Of a stretch of 64,000 bases of DNA, positions 22,011-32,661 are shown piece by piece; positions within the stretch are counted from its first letter, which is position 1; each line of letters opens with the position of its first letter. Source of the DNA: Gracilaria domingensis (taxonomy: Eukaryota; Rhodophyta; Florideophyceae; Gracilariales; Gracilariaceae); NCBI GenBank assembly GCA_022539475.1, contig VCMS01000113.1:129652-193651 (forward strand). Reading direction: 5' to 3'. Under the pieces are notes generated by a model. It saw only the letters and a list, made by a program, of their open reading frames with translations, was not told the DNA's origin and did no database searches. The position numbers and the translations under genes were made by a program.

Positions 22011-24866
22011 GTGGTGGAGGACGATGATATTCCTTGCTTCTTCGTCGACGATGATGAACCGGAACCCCCGGAGTTGTGGCTTGACGACTGGCCAGATGAC
22101 TGGGATGATATGGACGCTGAGTTTGATGAATTGCTTGCTGCAGGCAAAGCCGAGGCTTTAAAGCCCCTACCGGGAACTTTTGTCTCGGTATCACCGGAAG
22201 AAATGGTCCGAGAACAGCATGGAAAGCCGTTATGCATCACGATCCGTGCCCGACTTAACGTTGGAGCCACCTTCCCATTCGAGTTAAACGACATCGGCTA
22301 CCTGATAAGGACGGTCGAGTCACACCCACAAGTTGTGGTACCGCACTCGTTGCAGACGAGGGCCCTACAACTTCCGCATTACGCAAAGTTAGGTGGCCAC
22401 GCAGATGGAAGAAAGTTGTACCTGACCTTGAGGAGAGACTTTTACTGGCCCGCCATGGCGGTGGATTGTTACGCTATTGTACGCTTCTCTGCCGATTGCG
22501 CGAGAAATCACGTGAAACTTCGATAGAATTCCAAGAAAGTGAAACTATTCCCTGCCAGGGTGCCCCTTGAATTTGTGGCAATCGATATTCTCGCACCATT
22601 GCTTACCACTCGGAGAGGAAATAAGTTCCTTCTTGTTATCACGGATTGGTTCTCGAAACTGGTTCGGACAGTACCTCTAAAGAGGATCACCGCGTTCACA
22701 GTCGCGCAGGCGTTCGCCACGCACTGGATCTTCGTGTACGGTCCTCCTGTGGAGTTGTTATCCGATAACGGAAAGCAATTCGCATCCTGGTTCTTCCAGG
22801 ATGTATGTCACATCATGGACGTGAAGAACCTCTTCACGACCACTTACCATCCCCAATGTAATGGGAAACTTGAACGGTACAACCGTACGATGCTGGAATC
22901 TCTCCGCTCTTACGTCGCTGACCACCGAAAAACATGGGACTTATACACCGACGCGTTAACTTTTGCGTACAACACGCAGGTACACAAGACTACTGGTGTT
23001 TTCCTATTCGAACTGGTTTTGTCACGGGCACCCCCGCCATTGGCGTTAGAATCACAAGCTACCTTGGGCAATTTCCCATCTGTTTGTGATTATCGCCAAC
23101 AATGGAAGGCTTCGCTAAAGAAGTTAGTACCGGCTGCCCGGAAATCGATGGCGAAAGCCCAAACCGCTTACAAGCGCGATTTTGATGCTCGCTTGCGAGG
23201 AAGAACCCCCGAACCACTTACTGTGGGTAACCATGTCTTCGTACGGAAGGAACACTACAACCCTGAGAAGAGCAAACGTCATAAACTCTCGCCTGTGGCG
23301 GATGGACCTTATAAGGTAATCTCGGTCGCACCGGAAACTTTGGTGGTCGAGATCGCTGACGCCCATGAGCGGATCTCCCGCGACCGCGTGGTATCGGCCC
23401 CTCCACCCTCGTCTGAGGTTCTTCCAACTGGTACAGAGCCCGTGTCTACGGAGTCAACAACGCCGGCAACACCGGAAACAAATGTGGTGACAAGACCCTC
23501 CGTCCTGCCCCATCCCCATCGAGGCCTTACAGACCTCTCGATAGAGTCGGCCACGCCGACTGTGTCGGAAAATGATCGCCAGCATGGCACTTCCGTTTCT
23601 GTCCCATCGCTGGGTTCACCTCCCCGCGATGCGGGACATTCAAGTAATCCCCACGCCGCTCCATCTAAAGAGGGGGAGGAGGTTATCAGCCCTGCTGAGA
23701 ATTCCTTGTCGAGGTCACGTCGTGAGGACAACCGTGAAGCACGGACTGTGCGGAGCTCTCCGGATGTTCCGGCCTGTGGGCGGGCTTCGCTTCCGCAACG
23801 CACGCTCGCTCGCAAAACACACAGCCCCGTTGCCGGGAAGTCTACACCGTCACCGGGTAAGAACACTCACGCAGAAGCGGATTCGTTTAAGTCAACGGAG
23901 CCTCGTGGCCTACCAGCCGCGCCGGGTAACGCGAAGTTGAAGGATGCCGTCGGCACCGAGCCGACGTCGTCGGAACGAAGCCCTACTGGGGAAAGCGCAG
24001 CAACATCGCGACCCACCGCGCAACGCGATGCAGAACAACCAGGAAGTCTGGGAAATCCTACGGAGCAGGCACGAGCTGAGGGAAGAGAAGTCCCGAGTGA
24101 CTCGGTGGAAACCGGCAGTACAGCCGTGAGAATACCGGACACTGCCGAAAGAGTTCACGTCATGGACGGTACAGCACCAAATATTGGAAGTGAAATATTG
24201 GCGCAAGTGCAGCCGCGTGCGGAGATCGCGAGATCGGAAGCTGCAGGCGCTGCCGATAACCCCGGTAACTCAGAAGTAACCGTTCGGGACGGAAATTCTT
24301 GCAAAGAATCTCAAGGGCAAACGGCGCAGCCGTTGGAGGACACCTGTAACAGGGAGACGGTTCTCCCGAGGGAGCTTGACAGCCAACCGTTGCTACAATC
24401 ATGTGCACGCACGGTTGTAAAGCCACCTGAGGTGGAGCCTCCCGCCGCAAGCGGTGAGCACGCAGCTCTGCCAACACCGCCGAAGCGGAAGGACTCACGC
24501 CGACTGGCGGCACGCAGCGATATTTCGAACGGCCCTCCACGGAGGAAACGGGCCACGCAGAGCCAGGGGCGCGCTTTTACCCCCGGCACGGGAACCGCTC
24601 CCCCGCAAGGGTTGTCGGCCGATGAAGTAACCATAACACGACAAGGCCGGCAGGTGTACGTTCAAGAGTACATCGTCTACCGAATTATCGGGCACTCCTG
24701 GGACCAGAAGGGCATTTTACAATACCACGTCCGTTGGTACGGCTATGGACCATCGTGGGATACTGACGAACCAATCGAGCACCTACCGCGCTCGAAGGTC
24801 GTACAGTACCACGGCAACGCGGGAACGGCCACACCAGCGACGCTGGACAATGCCCAAATGGGATAA
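22011..24866 (+). pseudogene. pol: Gypsy integrase with C-terminal chromodomain
   Basis: 22011-22526 and 22539-24866 are one frame separated by a single stop (22524-22526). An acidic Trp/Asp-rich linker is followed by the HHCC zinc region (HYAKLGGH...YAIVRFSADCARNH, with one Cys lost) and the DDE core: FVAIDILAPL, LLSDNGKQFAS, HPQCNGKLERYNRTM. After the core comes the GPYKVI module, then about 430 residues of Ser/Pro/Glu/Thr-rich linker. Near residue 706-760 of the second part is a chromodomain: EYIVYRIIGHS, LQYHVRWYGYGPSWDTDEP. Chromodomains of this class steer integration toward marked chromatin. The linker is unusually long. Confidence 0.87.
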
Positions 24867-25249
24867 GGTTGCCGTGGAAACGGATGGACATCATGTTCGT
24901 AACACACGTCGTGCGACGGGAATTGAGCCCATACTACCTTGGAGAGATGCCCACCGCATTGACGGTTCGATCGGCTCGCGCCGCGAGAACACCGATTTTC
25001 TGAAGGAAAGTTCGTGCCTGAGGGTTTTTCATCCAGCTCGCTGGTAACGGCATTACCGCCACACCATAAGCATGGTTTTTCCCCTCGGAAGGGTGCGTTT
25101 TTTGCAGCGCATCGCATCGCATCAGCCGGCTGTGCCGGTGAAGAAGGTAGACACCGTCGAAGACGTGTATGAAACAAAGGATACTTTGTCTCAAGGCTAT
25201 ACTACTGTGAACAGCTAATTACCCACGCATGAGGAAGCTCGGCCCCCAA

Positions 25250-27176
25250 TTACTGGCCGTCGGCATCGCCCTCATCCTGAGGAGGCATACCGCCAAGGCG
25301 TTGAGCCAAGACATCCGCCATAGCGGTGACGTCGCCAGAGGCCGCACTAGCACTCAAACCCGCGCCGCGGAGGAAGCGAGCGATGATCGCACCTTCGTTC
25401 ACACCCGCTGGCGGGGGAGGAGCTACAGCAGCCGCAACTGCGGAAGGAGCCGGCTGAGCCGGTGTGGGTACCGGAATGGGAACTGGAGCGGGAGCGACGA
25501 AGTCAGCCGCCGAGACGGAACCGACAACCCGAGCAGAGCCGGCGCTCTCCCCCACAGGGGTTGCGTCGACTTCTTCGGTCATTTCGATGTCGTCGTGTCC
25601 TCGGGCTGATTGTCCACCATTGGATCTCCCCCGAGGTACTCTCTGTAATACTCATCCGAGTTCACGAACCCAGTTGGGTGATCGTCCGGCACGCGCCGGG
25701 AGCAGAACGTAGCTCACCCGTTTCCTCAGCGGTAATCTCCCGATATTCTCACGGGTCGAAGAAGACGTAATCGCCCGCAAGAGCGGTATTTCTTCCCAGA
25801 CCTGGGCCGTACCCACCCGTGTTCGGGGAATCACCACGACTACTCTGAGACAGAGGCACTTCAGTCCAGTCGACACTATCGATATAATCGAGAAAGCTCA
25901 ACACCTCGTCGTTGTTTGCACGACCCCCGAGGGGGACTTCCAAGTCCAAACTTCGGATGGCCGCCCGTACGCGGGGAGGGATGAACCACAGTCGATACTG
26001 GTCGTAAGCCTCAGCGAGGATAAAGCCCGCGGTGCGGACAGCGCACTCGGTAACGACAACCGACCACAACCCAGTTCTGGGATCTGTGAGCAGGTATGAC
26101 CCTAAGTAGGTGAATACCGGGGGCAACTCGATGTAACAATCCCGGCATGCCTCGAGGGAGCTCCACCACTGTGGTAGAACAACATACCGACCTTGTCGGT
26201 GCGCCGCCGCGATGTGGCGGATTTCAACGTTCTCATACGGAGCGAAATACCCAAGTTGGGACCGAGACCGACTCTCATGGCGGATGAAGTTCTGAAGGAA
26301 GTTGGACCGCGAGCGGTGCGGAAGATAGCGAAATTCATTCCGAAGAATCGGTCGTGTCTAGCACATGGCTTCCTGCCGTGCAACGGGCATGCCTCGCTAG
26401 GCGAAGATTTCCAATTCCGCTAAGCGGTCGCAGTAACTAATTTCCCCGCGGGTGCGGTAATAGGCCACGTCAAAGCCCATCCGCGGTGGGACTGGGAACT
26501 CGAAGGGCGCCCGGGCTTGCCGTTTGTAGGCCACCGACAAGAAGTTCGCGTGAGTCTCTTCCGGGTATTGCCGGTTTTCTCGTGCGACCTGATGAAGGGG
26601 GATCGCGATTCGCTTACGCCAATCCCACGGAGTGGTCATCATCGCTGGAAGGTCCCCTGGGAGGGTATTGCGCCCGTCGGCATACTCAGTAATGAGGCTT
26701 TCGTTGAACACCGCATTCGGGTGAAAGCACGGCGCAAGCCGGAGACGCCTCGCATGTCGCCGGTTTGCCGGGTTGACCCCTACAAGAGAGTTGAAAGATG
26801 GCCAGACCGCGCCCGGGTGAAAGCCGACGACGGGCCCCGCGAGAGCGGGATGTTGCGCAGAGGACCCAGCGGCGTTGTTCTGTTGCCCCGCTGACGGGTT
26901 GGAGCCCTGTTGAGGGAGTGGAACGGATCGGAATCCAGTGAAGCCCCCTTGGGGGAATGGAGGTTGGTTCGGAGGCTGGTTCGGTCGAACGCCACTCATA
27001 GTGAGGTCTAGTTCCAGTGTCGGAGGAAAGTTCACCGCAGAAGCGAGGGCGCGTTCGGTACTCTGAGGAGGTACGGCTACTGCAGGAGCAGGGAGCACGT
27101 CGTTGACGGGAGAAGGAGAAGGACATACCGGAGGACCGGGGAGCGCCGCACTTATATCCTCTTGGCTCGGCGCCAT
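25250..27176 (-). pseudogene. Gypsy-associated antisense ORF, copy 2 (unknown protein, about 640 codons, frameshifted)
   Basis: On the strand opposite to gag-pol, between pol and the 3' LTR, a frame starts at ATG 27176 (MAPSQEDISAALPG). It has a Pro/Gln-rich N-terminus (PFPQGGFTGFRSVPLPQQGS), then IAIPLHQVARENRQYPEE, and ends at 26397. The same protein continues after one shift (YFAPYENVEIRHIAAAHRQG, then PVFTYLGSYLLTDPRTGLW) to a stop at 25749. Another shift leads to an Ala/Pro-rich part (25582-25250) with a helical end. Parallel motifs in 1201-2714 show it is a conserved component. The ATG is 31 nt from the polypurine tract, so the 3' LTR lies directly upstream of it. No known domain; function unknown. 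Confidence 0.6.
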
Positions 27177-27206
27177 CCTGCTCTCTTCGAGGTTGTATTG
27201 CCGCCC

Positions 27207-27219
27207 AAGGAGGGGGAGA
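27207..27219 (+). other. Gypsy polypurine tract
   Basis: AAGGAGGGGGAGA directly precedes the TGTAGTG start of the 3' LTR. This is the plus-strand primer position for LTR elements. Confidence 0.75.
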
Positions 27220-28819
27220 TGTAGTGCAACGCTCATGTATGAGGAATTTCGCTGGATTCAGTCATAATTCTCGTTCATGGGCTTGCCTGGTACACACCAG
27301 TATATGACTAGTAGTAACTAGTGGTTGCCATCGAGATGGTTTAAACGCGTGGGACACGGTGGAGCTGGTCGGAGGTTGGCCACTACGCGTGAGCGTTTGC
27401 TACAACTAGTGCGATGTTTAGTTAATACTATGTATCAATTTTAACAAGAACACTACTTATTGTGACGGCGTCGCCGCAGTCGCACCAATAAAGTGCCCCA
27501 TGTGGTGCAAACCCGGTGACGGGAAAACAACAGCCGCGTCGCGGAAGAGCACCGACAGGGGTGTTCGAACCCTGCTCCCTACAGGGGTAGGCGCAGTGAC
27601 AGAACCCTCCGATAGGGCCAACACGAGCCGGGTGTAAATCCGGGTGGCCCCGATCTGGGCGTGCAGTCGGAGGTGGAGGGGGTAGAATCGGCGTACTTAT
27701 CCGGATGGTTCCGGCGAGCAACAGCGAGTGGAGGCATCCAGCCCCACAGTATGGGACGACAAAAGATTAGCAAGCGAGCCGCACTGCGGAGCACTGACTC
27801 GAGATAACGGGAATAAGTCCCGAGGCTAATGGGCCAAACCTGTATGACAGGGCAGAGTATCGAAGAGCCGTAAGACGGAAGTAAAAACAATAGAATAGAT
27901 AGTAAAGGTGCCGTGACGACGGATTAGTACTCCTCAGAGATGGAGGTTGGTTGATCAGCCCAGAATTGCGGCGGTATTCCCCAGGATGGGGCTTGTGACC
28001 GTGCGCAAGTGGCAAGAAGATCAGAGCCAAAGGCCTCCTTCAGGTTTACTTCCCGTACAGTGGCGGCAAGTGCCGCCACTTATATACGGCACTTGAAAAT
28101 ATCCATTGAAATATCTAACTATCCGGCAGTGCCGGCCAATACACTACAGGTGTGCCCCCGTGGCAGGCTTGCCACGGCGCCCGCGCTATCGGGCCAACTT
28201 GGCACACGTGTGCAGAAATACTACCCTTCCTAGGCATACCCCAAAATAGGGCCACTACCCCAGTAGCCTCTCATAACCTGAGGTGTCGAAGCCGGTAACG
28301 GATCAACAAACTATGAAAAACACCTCGGTGCATCCCCACAAAGGGCGTTTTGCTCTACACCCCAACCAGGGTGATCCTACTTTCATCTTGGCTCTAGCCA
28401 TTCTCGCCTTCGGCGGTGCACAACTCCCTATCAGAGGGACTCCTAGTTGTCACGGTGCGGCTATCTACCTTGTGGCCCCGCAGAACCTAACTTTGGGAGT
28501 GTTTAACCTTTGTTGTTTGTGTTCGACCCTGTATAAGGAATACTACGGCGATACACTGTACCTCCCTTACTACTCTCTCTACTTTCTCTCTTTTGCTTTC
28601 CCCACTCTGTGGTGTTGGCCCTCTATCGAGGCTCCTACGCTCACGTGTGCGTCACGCTTCCCTAATCAACTCTCAACGCCTCGTGTTGACGGTTAGGCCC
28701 CGGTCGTACTCCCAGCTAGTCGCGCCAGCTCAGAAAAGCTCTGTTCACTGGGTTGCTTTCAGTGGAGGAAGATCTCGAACATCTTAGTTGCATTAAGTGC
28801 TCGCAGTCATTGCACCACA
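27220..28819 (+). repeat. Gypsy element 3' LTR, interrupted
   Basis: The parts 27220-27500 and 28365-28819 align end to end with 16149-16884. The remaining 864 bp are the solo LTR B and its duplicated CCCCA. Many substitutions against the 5' LTR indicate age. Confidence 0.9.
27501..28359 (-). mobile_element. Solo LTR B (859 bp), nested in gypsy 3' LTR
   Basis: It is flanked by CCCCA at 27496-27500 and 28360-28364. On the minus strand it starts TGTAGAGCAAAACG and ends GGGTTTGCACCACA, the same ends as solo LTR A, so it belongs to a related family in reverse orientation. It contains several perfect GC hairpins (28060-28079, 28122-28134, 28158-28177). The ORF spanning 28283-28696 crosses the junction and is meaningless. 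Confidence 0.9.
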
Positions 28820-29552
28820 GTACGTGAAGATTTGGCTGCGATCATTTGCCTACAAACTTTGAGATGTTTTTGAAGATGGTCGTTAATGGAATCATTCTAA
28901 TTGACGGAAATACTTTCTGCCTCGTTCTTCAAGAATAAATGATTATCCCCGTAGATTGATTAATATGTGCAATGATCTTGGTCACCAGTGCGTGCGCTGT
29001 AAGCATATATTGCAGGACCAGTATAAGGTCCATACTATTATCAGGATCGCTAAACAAATGGCTCAGAGAAGTTTGTGTTTCTTCTCGTGGTGTAGCTCAA
29101 TAGTTTTGTCTTCTGTGAGTGCAAAAAATTCTCGTTCAAAGTAAAGATAGGCCTTGATTATAGCGACATATAATTTAAGTGAGAAGTACTATCAGGCGTA
29201 ATTAAAAGGTTTGAGTTGTGCTTTACAGTGTATTTTGTCGCTGTTTATCATGTTGGTAGAGGATGGAAGACGTTGCAAATTGGTTTTGAGTTGTCGTAAA
29301 ATATGCATTGGTGGGTGATCTATGGTGCTAAGTGGAGTTTTCTATGTGATGATCGTCGTTTACTGGTATGATGACATTTTTGTATAACTGTTTGGTGAGT
29401 TCGTTGAGTGCCTGACGGTAGTCACGACGCTGGCGTCGGACTGTGAGGGGGTTGGATTGGGCTGTGGTGGAGGCGGTAAAGGCGGGGAGGTAAAGATTAA
29501 CGGAGGTGTCTTGGTCGTAGCGTGAGGCCCATAACCTGTGGAGGGAAGGCAC
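28820..29552 (-). pseudogene. gag: Copia-2 gag N-terminal part
   Basis: The frame 29552-29328 begins inside the 5' LTR without an ATG and reads WASRYDQDTSVNLYLPAF, then RRDYRQALNELTKQLYK. Further down (28820-29327) the minus strand has several short open pieces with stops and no strong match. It resumes at 16148 on the other side of the gypsy element. The lack of an ATG and the multiple stops suggest decay before or after the gypsy insertion. Confidence 0.5.
29526..29536 (-). other. Copia-2 primer-binding site (half-tRNA type)
   Basis: On the minus strand GGTTATGGGCC directly follows the 5' LTR. It is complementary to the anticodon arm of initiator tRNA-Met and shares GTTATGGGCC with Copia-1, although the LTRs are unrelated. 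Confidence 0.7.
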
Positions 29553-29624
29553 TGACTGGACTTTACTTCCTTCTTGCTTGGTCGGCGACTATGTACTGTT
29601 TCTGGACTGTAATGCTGTTTGACA
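29537..29624 (-). repeat. Copia-2 5' LTR (88 bp, internally deleted)
   Basis: It begins TGTCAAACAGCATTACAG (minus strand) and ends CCACA. Compared with 12229-12361 it lacks 45 bp between AACAGCA repeats. The plus-strand bases GGCCCATAACC at 29526-29536 are the primer-binding site. GTATC at 29625-29629 is the target duplication. Confidence 0.8.
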
Positions 29625-30159
29625 GTATCTATGCGGAAAGGCCGCCCTCACGCAGCGGGCACGCGGCAGACCCAGCAATGCAAGAAAGCCTTTTGATCCA
29701 AAGCTTGCCCGATTAAATAAGTTCTAATATTTTGAGAATATGGAACTGCGCGGTGGGGGATGCTCTCGACCAGTGTTGCACGTCCTCAAAAAAATTTCTC
29801 GTCACCCCTACCGTGACCTGTTGAAGTACAAAACTTTTGTCTGTGACGACCTTCTGTATCGGTTTTCATCTACTTTAAGACTTTTATTTAACCAAGTTCT
29901 AAACATGTTTAACTTTTCGTCTACTATGCTTCTTGCAGTCCACAACCAATGTAAGTCTCACTGACCAAATGGTCAGTGTTAGTAGGTAGAACATTGCCGG
30001 TGGCAACTTGCTGCTGCATTGAGCTCTACAAGTTTTTGCTTCCAACAATCGAACGCGTGTGTAGCTCATCTCCTGAAAACGCAATTCTTGTTCAGGAAAC
30101 GTCATCGATTTGGTTTACATATTCTTCCGCATCATCGTCGTCTGTACTGTTCAAAAATT
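29625..30159. other. Spacer without recognised gene
   Basis: Starts with the GTATC duplication of Copia-2. The short ORF 29740-29964 has no motif. Frame 30019-30159 is open and joined to the next gene but has no ATG. Confidence 0.4.
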
Positions 30160-32625
30160 ATGGATAACTCCTTAGGACACCCCTCACTTTTAATCACTAA
30201 ACCTTTCTCATCCTCATCGCTCCCGCATGGCTACAATACGCGTTTGCTTTTTACGACGAATCCGAATGTGCCGAATGACAGCCCACTTTACCAAAGAGAG
30301 TTTTGTGCGACTCATAGTTGTCAGTGCGGGTCAAAAAGACTTTCGTCATCTTGTCATGACAAAGGTGGTTGCCTAAGCCGAAAGGTAGAGAACGATTACC
30401 CTCCGCCTCGTTCCTCTGTGGTAGAGGAGCCACATCAGTCTCTTTTATCGTTTCCTGACTATAAGCGAATCGAAGACATATCGACGCACTCGAGTCTTCA
30501 CAAGTCTTCTTCCTCAGATTCCGCATCTCACCCTCCAACTCCCCTCCCCCGACGCTCCGGCGCCCACCGAACAAGCCACCGTACCGCATCCTTTCTTCCG
30601 CCCTCAGCAACCACCCAACCTATCCGCACAGCCCGTCAACAGCCACCCCCGTCACAAGGTCCCCTGAGAAATGAAATCCAACGTCAAGTTAATCTGCCGC
30701 CCAATTCCCCCCTACCGTACTTTGTCTACTTCTCCAACATGAATCCGAACGTCCTCGGACCCCGCTCCGCAACACGCGCCCGTCGCCTCCGATCAATTTC
30801 TTCGAAGCCCGCGCGCCTCCCGCGATACACCCTTTCGTTCGACCTACCAGGCATTCCCAGTGAGCCTGTGTTCGCAAGCGTCCGGCCTGATCATCGGAAT
30901 GAGTGGGGCGTACACGGTGTTTTACACTGGATATCGGCGGAAGAATTCAGGTCCGTCGCGCGTTCAGAGGGCTTTTTGCCGCCTCCTTTTCCAACGCTTG
31001 CCCGCCTGCAACATGTAACTTGTATAATAGCGGACGGCAAACAAGTGAAGGCGCGAACTATCGTGTTTCAGCTGCCGCCGTTTACACGGCTCGCCACGTC
31101 TATTTCGCTTCCGTCTCGACGGTACGTCCAGACTGCCATTTTCGGCGCAGAATTTCATGGCCTGGATGAGACGTACGTAGATAATGTGCTGCGGAAGATT
31201 AATATAGATGTTGGGCCATTAGGAGCCTTTGGTCTGTCTGCTGTGCAACGACCTCATCTTCTGGATCGACCCAAGCAGCTGCCATCGCTGAACTTGGAGC
31301 TGGTGATGATGCTAAACCCTGCTACCAGCTACTCGCGCTCTTCAACCCGAAGTCTGTGGGATACGCTGCTTTCCTTCGGCCTATCTGACGAGCTTTACAA
31401 GAACCTCTTGCCGTTTGCTCTATTTCCGTTCCTGATAGATGTTGATTCCGTCAGCTCGAACTTTGAGCCAGAACTGGCACAACGTCTTCAATAATTACTG
31501 TCAAGTCTTGATTCGGTGGCGGACATTCTACCTCCCCATACAGTTCGGTGGCGTCTCGATCTGCTGAACAGCTTCTATCTATCACACGAGCAGTACCAAG
31601 CACTGTAGAGCCCCGAAAGCGGGACAAAACTGGCAGTGATAGCGTCAGTGAATGACAATCTTCTTCCAAGTTTCTCAGAAGTGAACAGATTGGAGCGGCT
31701 CATTCCTGGGTTATATACCATGGTGTTGCCCTACGGGGGCCATGCGGCAGCAATGGATCCAAGATTTAATCTCGCGGCTTTTCTTCGTCCGTTGAATAAC
31801 GTGAAGGAAAGTTTGACAAATGGCTCGCCTCCAAAAGCGAGTGAAGGCGTGCTCAGGCGTCGCGCAGCATGTCGCAAACGATTCAGCTCCCGTGCTCCGC
31901 AAGCACGGGACAGCTTTTCTCGAGAGGAGATGCGAGCGATACTTGACTACGTAGAAGCGTAGAAGCGAGCACGCGCGAGTTCTCACCGGTGTTCATTGGA
32001 GAGGAGAATCTGCCTGAATATGACCCAGAACGGCCGGTGCTGTTCGTCGGCAACCCCTTCCTGATGGGGTGGCTGGATGCAGCTCATCCTGTTCAACGCA
32101 TCTTGACGTCGAGAGGGGTTCTAATCAGGGCGTTAGCGCACCCTTACCTATTCAAGTCCGGGACCATGAACTTCCCGATGGTGCCATGCGCGAACATTGA
32201 GAGCCTCAAGAAGTTTGGGGTGACGGCAATCAGCCCCAGCTCGCTAGTGCGGAACTTGTCCCTGGGCAAGTGGTCGATGATGTTTCCGGGCGGGGCGACA
32301 GAAGCTCTGAAAGATCCACGCGGAAGAAAGTACGAACTTTTCTGGCCACAAGAGCCGAAATTTGTTCGCAGCTGCGCGTTGTTTGGGGCGCAAATCATCC
32401 CGCTGTCTTCCGTGGGCGTAGAGGACTCGTACATGCCGTTTCTAAGCCCGTCTCAGCTGAAGACGGTGATTGACACGGGCAGCAGGTTAGCGGGAAGACC
32501 AATGGACTGGAGCTTCGACGCGGATTCTGTGCGGTCGTGGCGCGGTGACAGCGGCGATTACTCTTCGATATCGCCGCCCCCCTCAAACAAAACACGCATT
32601 ATACCAGCGTCTGGGAGTGTTTCCG
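30160..32625 (+). pseudogene. Broken GGCT-like / phytyl-ester-synthase-like fusion gene
   Basis: From ATG 30160, about 150 Ser/His/Pro-rich residues lead into a gamma-glutamylcyclotransferase-like domain. Its motifs are PYFVYFSNMNPNVLGPRSA (family YGSN loop, Gly replaced by Phe), GVHGVLHWISAEEFRSVARSEG, then LPSRRYVQTAIFGAEFHGLDETYV. It runs directly into LNLELVMMLNPATSYSRS and, after an in-frame TAA (31492), SVADILPPHTVRWRLDLLNSF. A second stop follows (31606), then VIASVNDNLLPSFSEVNRLERLIPG, a frame change near 31960, and the acyltransferase part PVLFVGNPFLMGW, LSLGKWSMMFPGGATEAL, YELFWPQEPKFVRSCALFGAQIIPLSSVG. These are typical of plant PES1/PES2 (hydrolase plus DAGAT). The hydrolase nucleophile elbow (GDSFGG) is missing and the C-terminus stops near the hAT element. 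Confidence 0.65.
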
Positions 32626-32661
32626 GGACAGCATTTTCTCCCACACCATCATCCCAACCAG

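Larger units (their letters stand above)
16149..28819 (+). mobile_element. Ty3/gypsy chromovirus-type LTR retrotransposon, about 11.8 kb without later insertions
   Basis: LTRs at 16149-16884 and 27220-28819 start TGTAGTG and end CA. After subtracting the nested solo LTR and its duplication (864 bp) both are 736 bp. Inside are gag with a zinc knuckle, protease, RT, RNase H, integrase and a C-terminal chromodomain, then a long antisense ORF, a polypurine tract (27207-27219) and the 3' LTR. Flanks GCAAG and GTACG match at only three of five positions, so the target duplication is eroded. LTR divergence and several stops indicate an old copy. It sits inside the gag of Copia-2. Confidence 0.92.
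12229..29624 (-). mobile_element. Copia-2: minus-strand Ty1/copia element, split by a gypsy element
   Basis: The element reads from 29624 down to 12229. Terminal repeats at 29537-29624 and 12229-12361 share about 88 bp and the ends TGTCAAACAGCA...CCACA. Both ends are flanked by GTATC (12224-12228 and 29625-29629), a perfect 5-bp target duplication that proves the two distant pieces are one insertion. Its gag is interrupted by the gypsy element 16149-28819. Without that, the element is about 4.7 kb with gag, protease, integrase, RT and RNase H in copia order. It has short LTRs and the same initiator-tRNA-type primer site as Copia-1. Confidence 0.88.

Noticed and set aside
28283-28696. 137-codon ORF
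   Set aside because: Crosses the junction between solo LTR B and the gypsy 3' LTR, so it cannot be an ancestral gene.
30251-30610. 119-codon minus-strand ORF
   Set aside because: Antisense shadow of the N-terminal extension of the GGCT-PES pseudogene.
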